Part shown: positions 53,384 to 62,600 of the stretch, piece by piece
Position numbering within the stretch: the first letter of the stretch is position 1
How the letters are laid out: each line of letters opens with the position of its first letter
Origin: Allacma fusca
Lineage: Eukaryota > Arthropoda > Collembola > Symphypleona > Sminthuridae
Reading direction: 5' to 3'
Assembly: GCA_947179485.1 (NCBI GenBank)
Contig: OX359247.1
Location: 28,992,801 to 29,056,800, forward strand
Length of the DNA stretch: 64,000 nucleotides
Notes under the pieces: generated by a model
Seen by the model: the letters and a program-made list of their open reading frames with translations, nothing else
Database searches by the model: none
Told to the model about the DNA's origin: nothing
Program-made: the position numbers and the translations under genes

Positions 53384-54738
53384 TAGCATTACCTATAGTA
53401 TTATAAAACACCCCTCGTTAATTTCTCCACCAAATGGTTTCGCTTTTACTCTCTCCCTCTATCTCTCTATACACTATGCATACATACATATATAAAAATC
53501 CTTCCCTATGAAATTTCTCTGAGGTCTCTAAATCCTCACATTACCTACACGTAATGTTACAAGGTTACGTAAAAAAGCATCGGATCACGCCTGCATAATA
53601 AATACACACAAGCTCCTATCTACATTTACATAAAGCTATACACATTAACTACACACGCACATACTCCACAACTATTTATGGAGGTTCCCCATCACCCCCA
53701 AAAATCTTGGCTAAGAAGCAAAAGAAAAATCCTGTAATTTCTCCTTTCCTTAATTATACCCAAATTTTGGACACATTCTCAATCTTGATTTCAAAAATGT
53801 TCTCAGGATAATTGCTCCTTGTCTTTTAGCAAATCAACACAAGGTCATGGGTAAATTTGATCCCGGTGAGGTCATTGCCCTCAAGGTGGGGAAAGAAAGC
53901 TCAGTGTGATGGCCTTGTTTGAATTTTATAATGCATTGCATTTAAGTATTTATGTATTATTATTTAATGTGTGGATTTTTGCTGGTAGTTGGAAGGAGTA
54001 AAATTGAAGGCTTGGATTTGTTCCAACTCGGGGTAAATCACGGCAGTTGCTCCTTAACTGGGGATATTCGTATGGAAATCATGTACCTCAGCGTCTGTAC
54101 AAATACATAATGATTCCGGATTTACATACATATTAGGTGAGCGTGTAGAGTGTTACCCGGGAGTTACACGTCCCTGCCTGTATCTATACATAGAGACAAT
54201 AAGTAATGGTTCCGAGGGACCTGCATCTTGATATACCTAATTTGAAAGTAACGTGCATATGGACGTATGTATGTATCTACATGTGCATTAGTATTAGTCT
54301 CATAATAGATGAGTTACTGCATGTAGTAGAAAGGAGCCGGCTCATATGTATATGTCTATCAATATCCTTTTAGTCCAAATACAGACACTGCATATCCAGA
54401 CCCAAGAGTAGTTTTGACTCTTTGAACCCTTCTTGCTCTCATCATCAGCTCTCGTTCAAGAAATAATGTAAATGTGTTTTGACTATGGGAAATTTGTACG
54501 TAGGTATTTTCCTTATTCCTGAGCCTTGAAATTATATTTACGTTATAGGCTTCTTTGAGTGCACCTCTGACTCTCTACTCACAGACCGTGTACATTTCTC
54601 ACACCGTGTCAATACAAATAGAAGCTTCCTATTCCGTTTGCCTCTGACGATTGCCCCTGTCGGAGATCAACTCCTGTTATAGAGCACACACGCAAATGTG
54701 CACATTGCAGAGAAATTCTCCTTAGAATTCTTTCTTTG

Positions 54739-54788
<50 letters not shown>
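54739..54788. repeat. (CA)n microsatellite
   Basis: About 24 CA units with one AAA interruption. Confidence 0.96.
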
Positions 54789-54793
<5 letters not shown>

Positions 54794-55876
54794 TACAAAG
54801 AGTAAAGCAGCCCCCAAAACTCCTCACAGTCGGAATAGACTCAAAGGAATTTGACAAAAACAGTTCAATACCAATTTACAATTCAATGTCACTGATTTTC
54901 TCACATTACTTTCTCAACCCAGCCTCCGCTCCTTTTTTACTTCCTGTTTTCCCTTTATCAAGGCCCCGCACGTTTACAATTTATGATACTGTCAACCCCG
55001 CCACTTTTTTTTACCGTCCCTTTATTTTACCAGGGTGAGGGCGTCAAATGGAATACGATATACGCGTAATCCTCTGTTTTGAAAAAATCAAGTGGTGTTT
55101 TAACAGTATGTAATTAATTACGCCTGTGTTATTTTAATGAGACTTGGATGAAGAGATGGTATTCCAGAATAAAGTCTTTTAAGTAACGAATAAGAATTGG
55201 ACACTACTGGGAAGAAGCAAATGGAATCAGCTCAAAATGGGGGAAAAATTCTTTGTAGATATATGCATCAGACAGCTGGTTCAAGTTCATTTATATCTCT
55301 CCACTGATGAAATTCCCATTCTTTCCAACTGGTTCTTCCACCCCCCCCCTCCCTCAACTCTCGCTCCCCTCTCCCTCCGTCCCTCCGAAAATTCTTTTAA
55401 AATTGTTTGGATCATCATCTCCTCTGGACACTTTAAAAACAGAATTGGAATTTAGAAGTATATATACATATTGGAAATAATCCTATGCAGATGAGTACGT
55501 GATGCGGCACTGCAGTCAAGAAATTCCGCATTGAGAAGATGAGATTATTAAAAGGAGATTTCTTGTGTGAGAGAGATAACAAAAGTTAGGATACCTGTGG
55601 CCGGAGGAGTTGCTGGAAGAGCTGGGAAAGTTACATTTGGGGGGAGATAATGATGGAGGAGGATAGGAAAAGAGACAAAAGTTGAGTGGTGTAATTGCTG
55701 GAAGAAATATTGCCGAGCTTCATTTCCTTTACATTGTCCTTTCCATTAACTTTTTCAGTGGAATAATCGATCAGGGCTGTACATACATTGGTTATGGGCT
55801 CGAGAGAGTGTGAGTGTGAGGCAGAGAGCAATCCTATAATTCCCTGTATATGTTAAAGCATGTGAGAAAAAGAGAA

Positions 55877-55892
55877 GTGTGTGAGTGAGTGA

Positions 55893-55947
<55 letters not shown>
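55877..55947. repeat. compound (GT)n(GA)n microsatellite
   Basis: GTGTGAGTGAGTGAG passes into pure GT and then into about 17 GA units. It is the mirror type of the CT-CA compound tract at 27.3 kb. Confidence 0.96.
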
Positions 55948-55948
<1 letters not shown>

Positions 55949-57616
55949 ATACGCGAGAATACTTTTAATGCGGAATTGACTTGCCTGCAGTCTTCCATAA
56001 GGTTACTCATGCAATCAAATGAGGTGTATGAGTATCCACATCGTCGGCTAAGGAGCAAAAAGTAATTTCCGTTGAATTTTCTACCGACCAAAATAATAAT
56101 AATCCTCAATTTTTAGTCATCATAGTGAGCAAATGCGATCTTAAAATTTTTGTATTCTTTCTCACTCCTTAACAATTTCAACCTGCTTATTTTTGCTTCT
56201 TGAAAATAAATTCTAAACTGTTAACATTTGTGCTCCTAAATGTAATTTTAGTGTGAATTCTGCTTCAAAACAGTTTTCATATTTCCTTTTACAATTTCCA
56301 AGTGTATGTACAAGTCAGCTTTTTAATATTTTACGAAACATTACTCCTGCATTTAATTTCACGGTGTCTCAATGGCGAATGACTTTTATTTCTTGGAGTT
56401 GTTTGAAGTAAGTCCTGTTTCTGCAGGCGGGGACGTTCTTTGCAGGTGATTCATTTTGTAGTTTCTAAAACGGATGTGTGTTTTTGTATGCGGGAGATGA
56501 TCATTAAAAAAGAGTAAGCTGTAAAGATTTGTTTAACATTTAAGTTTCGCTTACGAACAGAGTGCAAGTGCAAGTATGTATGTGCTTGCACTGTACTGCA
56601 TGCGGTCTTTGAGAAGGGGAGGGCACTTAATGAGGACTGTAAGATGCACTGCGTCCATGTAGACACTTGTGGTTTATAGGAAATGAGGGATCTAACTGGG
56701 ATTATAGCTAAGTGGATTGAGGAATGAGGGGAGGTTACGAAGCTGAAGACAGGAGCTGTATAGTGAGGAGGAATATATTCCTATAGGGAAGGAGTTGAAA
56801 GTTGAAATGGTAGGAAAGATGATTTTAAAATGTGAAAAAAAAGTAGATACAGGTTGAGGGAATATAGGGAGTAAGGGTTAAGAATAAACCTTGTTCAATG
56901 AATGGAACAAAGCAAAGATATTTTTAAGGAACGAGGTAATTAATTGAAGCTGTTCTCGGTCCATTTCTCTTTTCACACGATCTTGGCTCCCGACCAAAAT
57001 GTTACACCAACCATGCAATCCTCTATTCATTTCACTTCCACCCTCATACACTCACTCTCACACAAATTCTATACATACGGACAAATGCATTCTATCCTCT
57101 CTCTCTCTCTCAGCACCTCTTCTCCAGCTCCCCTTCTTCTTTTTACTCATTCTAAATTTGTTAATATATACACAACAGCTTATCGTACAGTAGTCAATAT
57201 GCACAGGAATGTATGTACATACAGCAAGAGTATCCCATATCGTCGGTGAAGAGTCAAAAGGGATATTTTCGGGAGATTATAAATCCGAAGAGATAAAGCG
57301 AAAGTATCGACAAAGTTAATATTCAGAGGGAGATGTTTCATAGATCTCAGGGTTTATACCACCCCCAAGCTATCCTTAATAAATTTTTCTACATTAATGA
57401 AGATAATTATTCCTCAGAATTTAGGGATATAGAAGAGAGGGATTTAGAACATAAGGATCAATTTCAACAATTGTTTTTTTATCCCTGTCCAAAATCAAAC
57501 AAAGGGAATTACGGAAAAATTATTATATTTTAAGTTCATTTTATTACCATTAAAATATCAACTAAAAATAAATGCAAAAGCAAAACATTCAAGTCTTCTC
57601 TCGTGACTTCATTGAT

Positions 57617-57622
57617 TTTATT
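57617..57622 (-). terminator. AATAAA polyadenylation signal
   Basis: On the minus strand CACAATAAAATCAATGAAG lies 88 bases after the stop codon of the cysteine-rich peptide gene. The T-rich stretch ATGTTTTGCTTTTGC follows about 40 bases on, as expected for a cleavage region. Confidence 0.65.
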
Positions 57623-57709
57623 GTGAGCCCCGAAATAATTCAAGGATACTCGTTTTTACAAGGAATATTGAAGAAAATATCATGAGAAACATCCGGAGAA
57701 TCCCCTCGT

Positions 57710-57823
57710 TTAGGCACATCGATAAAAGTTACCATATTGAGTATAAAAGAGGTCGCACATGTTACTACAACAGCCGTAACAACCAGGAGTGGTACTTATT
57801 CCAGACCCTAAGCAATTGAACAG
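57710..57823 (-). CDS. cysteine-rich peptide gene, exon 3 (mature peptide)
   Basis: It has 37 codons plus a TAA stop and starts LFNCLGSG after the acceptor TTTGAAATTTAG. It holds all six cysteines, including the GCYGCCSNMC block, and ends in an aromatic-rich tail (YTQYGNFYRCA). The antisense strand is also open over this stretch (57683-57820), but that frame has no support. Confidence 0.68.
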   Translation of the reverse strand: MFNCLGSGISTTPGCYGCCSNMCDLFYTQYGNFYRCA

Positions 57824-58154
57824 CTAAATTTCAAAAGTAAAATAAATAATTTTAGGGAAACTATAATAATTTCAATGAGTCACTTAAAAACAGATGTAAG
57901 TTTGTATTATTTGTAGATCCCAACCTGACGCTTTTGTTTGTCAACATGCGAATGGTCTGGAAGCGAAACATCGATGACAGAATCCGTACCAACGGAACTC
58001 TCTGAAGCCTTAAATTCAGGAAATTATTTGTTTATATCTATTTTTCCAATAATTTATTATTCACACTTTCAGTACAAAGAAAATTTAATTCAGAGATTGT
58101 ACTTACGACGACGACCGCGACTACTAAGAGCACGAAAAGACCAACGCACTTCAT
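57710..58154 (-). CDS. secreted six-cysteine peptide precursor (three exons, unknown family)
   Basis: The coding parts are 58154-58107, 58008-57925 and 57823-57710. Every junction is in phase 0, and together they give 81 residues. Residues 1-17 form a signal peptide (MKCVGLFVLLVVAVVV plus A). Residues 18-39 are an acidic, Ser/Asp-rich spacer. KQKR at residues 40-43 is a furin-type site. The mature part would be 38 residues starting with Gln, which could cyclise to pyroglutamate. Its cysteines fall at mature positions 5, 16, 19, 20, 24 and 37, the C-C-CC-C-C order of inhibitor-cystine-knot peptides but with unusual loop lengths (10, 2, 0, 3, 12). A TATA box, initiator and AATAAA flank it. I do not recognise the family. 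A neuropeptide, an antimicrobial peptide or another knottin-like secreted peptide are all possible. It lies on the same strand as the dpr-like gene and may be nested in it. The weakest point is the second donor, GTTGGG. Confidence 0.68.
57824..57924 (-). other. intron 2 of the cysteine-rich peptide gene
   Basis: 101 bases, donor CAG|GTTGGG and acceptor TTTAG|CTG. If it is not spliced, translation continues VGIYK and stops at TAA, giving a 49-residue product without the cysteine domain. Confidence 0.6.
57925..58008 (-). CDS. cysteine-rich peptide gene, exon 2 (spacer and KQKR site)
   Basis: It has 28 codons, from ASESSVGTDS to HVDKQKRQ. It contains six acidic residues and a K-x-K-R cleavage site, followed by the Gln that would be the first mature residue. 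The acceptor is CCTGAATTTAAG. Confidence 0.66.
58009..58106 (-). other. intron 1 of the cysteine-rich peptide gene
   Basis: 98 bases with a consensus donor GTAAGT at 58106-58101 and acceptor AAG at the 58009 end. It separates the signal-peptide codons from the spacer. Confidence 0.66.
58107..58154 (-). CDS. cysteine-rich peptide gene, exon 1 (signal peptide)
   Basis: It has 16 codons from the ATG at 58154-58152: MKCVGLFVLLVVAVVV, a short basic start and an uninterrupted hydrophobic core. With the Ala that opens exon 2 it forms a good signal-peptidase site (VVA before Ser). It ends at a consensus GTAAGT donor. Confidence 0.7.
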
Positions 58155-58259
58155 ACTTTGGGTTTAGGAAGAGACTCGATTTAGGAAATAGTTTTTTTCC
58201 AGGGATTTAATGTCAACCAGAAATTATGTCAGTTTGAGAAAACTCACCTCAAATACCCA

Positions 58260-58267
58260 TTTATATA
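58260..58267 (-). promoter_or_regulatory. TATA box of the cysteine-rich peptide gene
   Basis: TATATAAA on the minus strand lies 106 bases upstream of the ATG. A TCA initiator-like site (A at 58235) lies 30 bases below the first T of TATAAA, the usual arthropod TATA-to-start spacing. Confidence 0.6.
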
Positions 58268-58269
58268 CC

Positions 58270-61200
58270 TACTTGTTGAGTCTGGCAAGCTAATTAATTC
58301 CCCATTAAGATCCCTAACAGCTTTATCTTAATTACCATCTTATATTACCATTTTCTGTTTACTTAATTAAATCCTGGAGGACAAAATAAATGCTGGAGGA
58401 AAGACCTATCCATTGGAATGATTTTCAAATATAACTAATGAAGCATACACCATTAATACATAATAATTAGGTTTTGATAATTTTAGTAAGGAAACGTAAA
58501 TCTATAAATTAAAATCCCTGTACATGGGCGTAATCAGGGGAATTGTATAGTGCCATGCGATAACATTAAAAGTAGAATAAGTTACATGAGTTAATTCCTC
58601 AAAGTTGCGAGGACTACAATATAAGGACACCCAGGACAGTGTACATAGTCAAATGTCACCTGCAGGTCCGACGATAACCCAGGGGTTCCCATCTGATATC
58701 TTTATTATACTTTGAATATGAATCAAGCATAGTAATTTATTACCATTGTTTAACAGCAGGGAGACTCATGTGACAGAATTGGTAATTCGAGCTAATGTAT
58801 TAAAATTGTATAATCGTACGCAGTTTCCTGAGTCATAAGTCATAAATAATTAATAGGAAATAAAGATAATTATGTTTGTTTCTCAAGACTGCTTTCCAGT
58901 AATTTAAATTCAAATTCTTGAAAACCTGGAACTTCCATGTTGCAAAAATTCGAGCTTTGGGAAATACGGAATTTATTATTGTCATACATATGTGGATATG
59001 CAGTAGTTGGATTTGCATAAAGTTCCTTGTGATCCTTAGCCGATAGTCCATATTTACCAGTAATTACTTAAGGATGTGACAAGCACTTATAAAAGAGAAT
59101 GTTATTACAGTGCAAGTATCCAGACACCAGCACGATCCCTAATACGTACCCTAATGCTTTACAAATGATGGACATATTGGGCAATAGAAATATGTATCAA
59201 AATACGTCTCCTAATACAAACACATGTATATACATATCTATAGATATACGTTGCGTAACAAAGTACATCTTGAATTGCTATTGTGGGGAAGCTCATCTGT
59301 GGAGGGGTATAAAAAGGAGGAGATGAGTATCCCTCCTGCTCCTGTTCTATTTGAGGTAAATAAGAAGAGTCGGAGTGATGGGGAAGATGAAATGGGTACA
59401 TTTTTCTCTCACACTGGAAAAAAAAGCCACCGCACTTTTAAGGGTAATTCAAAGCGACAGATGATCCACCCTCACTCCTCAATCATCTGGCCCAAGTCGT
59501 ACAAATATTTACGCATAAACATCACTCTCCGCATATCCCGCACACACTTCCACTACACAGTTTATCTGACTAGAGCAGAAAGTGCGTACAAAACGTCTCA
59601 AGTTACACTCCCTCACGCACTCCATTCATCCCATTCCACTTTATTCTCCTCAAAAAAAAAAAGACACTTTAGAAAAACAAAATTTTTAAAAATCCAACTC
59701 AGTTCAATTCAGAAGCCATTAGCTTTAAATTTTTTCCAAAAAGAATTTTTTTTAAAATGAAAAAGAACCAACCACAAACTCACTCTCATCCCCTACTCAA
59801 TAAGCCTGGAAGAAACTTTCTCATTGAAATACGTATATCTATACTTTTTTTTTACAGGAAATGCCTTCCCAAAAATATTCCCACTCACAGTCACATAGCT
59901 TTTAGCTTTTCCTCCAATCATGTCAAGATTTTCTCGGAACTTGAGCTTTCAAACGTACATAGGCTCTGTATTTTCCTCATAAATTTTTCCCTGTGAGAAA
60001 AGTCGTCACTTGGCAATTTACTTGAAAGAGATAAATGGTATTTGCATACAAAACAATTCTTGACTCCGTCCCAGCACACATCCTCAGTGAGTGTACAGGG
60101 ATCTCTGGAATATTTCCTCAGCTCTCTTCCAAAAGGCATTCATAATTTTTCTCACGGACAATATTTACATTTATTTAACAATTTTAGGAAATAATATCCC
60201 CGATTTTAACAACAGTAAAAAGATAGTAGTAATTACGGAAATATTTTTAATTTAACTATTACTGTCCAATCAGGATTTTGACAACAGCTGTTTTGAGAGA
60301 ATTGAGGAACTTCTGGAGATTTATAGTGTGAAGGTCCCTGTATGTAGCTTCCATGAGAATGTTCGCTGTAATAGCAGACGAAGAGCATTATAATTCCTCA
60401 TGCATTGCAAAATAGCGTTGTGTTGTAATTCCTTCAGCTCCGTACACGTCGTACAATAAAGTATAAAGGGGAAACATCGTACTTGAAGTTCCATGCGGGT
60501 GAGCATTTCAGACTCTCTCTCTCTCTCTATCTTGAGAAGAGTTTTGGCTGAGAATAAGTAATTCTCAAGTGAGGTCTGTTCTGTTGGTAGTTTGATGGTA
60601 ATAATTGGTTGATTTGAGCCTGATAGTTGAGTTCTAATAGTAATGAGAAAGTTGTGGGGCCATGAAGATTATGGTTTGAATTTAGGAATTATATTTAGGC
60701 CAGGGAAATTGAGGAGTTGGAGAGGAGAAGTGGGTGACGAATGTAAATGTGAGGAGGGCGTCTTATCTCCGCATTCTTGTTCAACTCCGAAGTTTTTGAG
60801 GCTTTTCGTACAAAGTGTTTGTCGGGACGTCAGCGGCTGTCGTCTGGCATTCTCATTGAATGTCACATTAACCCTTGTGCTATCTCCTCACTCTACTTCC
60901 TTATCTCAACTCCACCGAGGACTCCAGTCGTCCCATCACCATTACTCTTCATGTCTTTGTTTCGTCTTCCTTGTCCTTCTGTCCTCGGGATTCTATAACC
61001 ATATAAACATATACATAGAGGTACACAGACTACAGTATTGATGGGGGAGCTCCGATGCTCCGAGCCGTGTGTGGGAGCAGACCGCAAAATTAAAGACTCT
61101 TGCTCAAGCCCCCAACCACTTGTACTGGTTTTGCCAAGTGGAAGTGGAACTTCTCCAGAATTCATTTATGGGCTAATGTCTTGGACGGGCTCCATCTTCC

Positions 61201-61670
61201 CTCTGCAAAATTTCTCCTGTCTTTAACTAATCACATTGCGTATCCCATTTGCAAGTACTTAAACCACTGTTCGAGTTCCGAAGGAATGTATGTTGAAACT
61301 TGAAGGTAGAATAGGAGCATTTGGGATGTGCTCTGGCGCTTATGGACGATAGTCCTTAAAATGGTAGCTGGTTCCGTAAGAACTTAGCTTCCGAACCCAC
61401 ACGCAGTGTCTGCGGTGGGGACAGCTCTGAATAAAAATTAATCTTGTCATTAGAATTCCGAGTGAGTCAACATAAAAGGCAATTTTCAAATAGGACGGAA
61501 GAAATGGGGTGACAATTTCGATGCTTTAACAATTTAATTAACAAATAAAATACAAAGAAGTTGTAATATAGATACATTTTAGGGTCAATATACATATGTA
61601 TTTCCATTATGACATGTGTAATATGGTTGGCAGGAACGCTCCAGTTGTTTTAGGCATTTCGAATGTGAAA
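58270..61670. other. no gene recognised
   Basis: AT-rich sequence upstream of the cysteine-rich peptide gene. The longest open frame (59224-59760, +) is rich in Lys, Ser and His with no recognisable domain, and its start lies in TACATA-type repeat sequence. One imperfect hairpin (CCCACACGCAG / CTGCGGTGGG, loop TGT) lies at about 61,400-61,423. A short CT tract occurs at 60,515-60,529. Confidence 0.6.
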
Positions 61671-61673
61671 TTT

Positions 61674-62600
61674 GAACTTGACTTTTGGATCTGAAGGTAA
61701 ACTTGTCATGGGAATATGAGCTTGAACTATATGTAATTACTTGTGGATCAGATTTGAACTTGACTTCTGGATGTGCACTTGAACTACTTGAACTAGACTT
61801 CTGAATCTGAATTTGAACGACACTTCTGGATCTGAACTTGAACTTGAATTCTGGATCTGAACTTGAACCAGACTTCTGCGTCTGAACTTGAACCCGACTT
61901 CTACATCTGAATTTGAATTACGTTTATGGATCTGTACTTGAACTAGAATTCTGGATCAGAACTTGAATTCTGGATCTGAACTTGAACTTGAATTCTGGAT
62001 CTGAACTTGAACTTGAATTCTGGATCTGAACTTGAACTTGAATTCTGGATCTGAACTTGAACTTGAATTCTGGATCTGAACTTGAATTCTGGATCTGAAC
62101 TTGAGCTTGACTTCTGGATCTGAACTTGAACTTGAATTCTGGATCTGAACTTGAGCTTGACTTCTGGATCTGAACTTGAACTTGAATTCTGGATCTGAAC
62201 TTGAACTTGAATTCTGGATCTGAACTTGAACTTGAATTCTGGATCTGAACTTGAACTTGAATTCTGGATCTGAACTTGAATTATGGATCTGAACTTGAAC
62301 TTGAATTCTGGATCTGAACTTGAACTTGACTTCTGGATCTGAACTTGAACTTGAATTCTGATTCTGAACTTGAGCTTGACTTCTGGATCTGAACTTGAAC
62401 TAGACTTCTGGATCTGAACTTGAACTTGACTTCTGGATCTGAACTTGAACTTGAATTCTGATTCTGAACTTGAACTTGAATTCTGATTCTGAACTTGAAC
62501 TGGACTTCTAGTTCTGTACTTGAACTACACTTCTGGATCTGAATTTGATTAAGACTTCCGGATCTGAATTTGATTAAGACTTCCGGATCTTAACTTGAAA
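61674..62600. repeat. minisatellite with 25-bp unit
   Basis: A tandem array of CTGGATCTGAACTTGAACTT plus GAATT, period 25 in the core (successive AATTC at 61991, 62016, 62041 and 62066). Shorter 19-base units occur where one GAACTT hexamer is lost. Units vary at the AATTC/GACTTC position and at the hexamer GAACTT/GAGCTT. The edges are degenerate, with CTAGACTTCTG and TTAAGACTTCCGG variants. The core of the minus strand has no stop codon in any frame, but there is no start codon or splice context. Confidence 0.95.

Larger units (their letters stand above)
38661..57599. other. non-coding stretch upstream of the Ig1 exon
   Basis: This is probably intron of the dpr-like gene, since Ig1 is incomplete at 38660 and an upstream exon must exist. 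I searched the minus strand for a donor-flanked exon ending in an Ig strand B/C (AYLxCRV-type) and found none. The stretch carries microsatellites, GAAAG-word clusters at 38.97-39.3 and 41.1-41.8 kb, a TAATT-site cluster at 45.0-45.24 kb and a repeat remnant at 47.07 kb. Frames such as 44009-44446 (+) lack any recognisable domain. Confidence 0.7.
57600..58235 (-). other. predicted transcript of the cysteine-rich peptide gene
   Basis: The start is inferred from a TCA initiator with A at 58235, 30 bases below the first T of TATAAA. The end is inferred from the AATAAA signal at 57622-57617 followed by a T-rich stretch. It would have an 81-base 5' leader, three exons split by introns of 98 and 101 bases and a 3' untranslated region of about 110 bases. 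Both transcript ends are predictions. Confidence 0.55.

Noticed and set aside
57681-57818. Plus-strand open frame of 45 codons antisense to the cysteine-rich exon
   Set aside because: It starts mid-sequence without promoter or splice context and mirrors the better supported minus-strand exon.
57710-57823. Insulin-like A chain
   Set aside because: CC-x3-C fits, but the last cysteine is 12 rather than 8 residues away, and no B-chain or C-peptide layout is present.
57938-58210. Plus-strand open frame across exons 1 and 2 of the peptide gene
   Set aside because: It is an antisense shadow with no recognisable domain, and it runs through both minus-strand introns and exons alike.
59224-59760. 178-codon plus-strand frame, second longest in the window
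   Set aside because: No domain, low-complexity Ser/Lys composition, and a start inside TACATA-type repeat sequence. Length alone is not enough in AT-rich DNA scanned in six frames.
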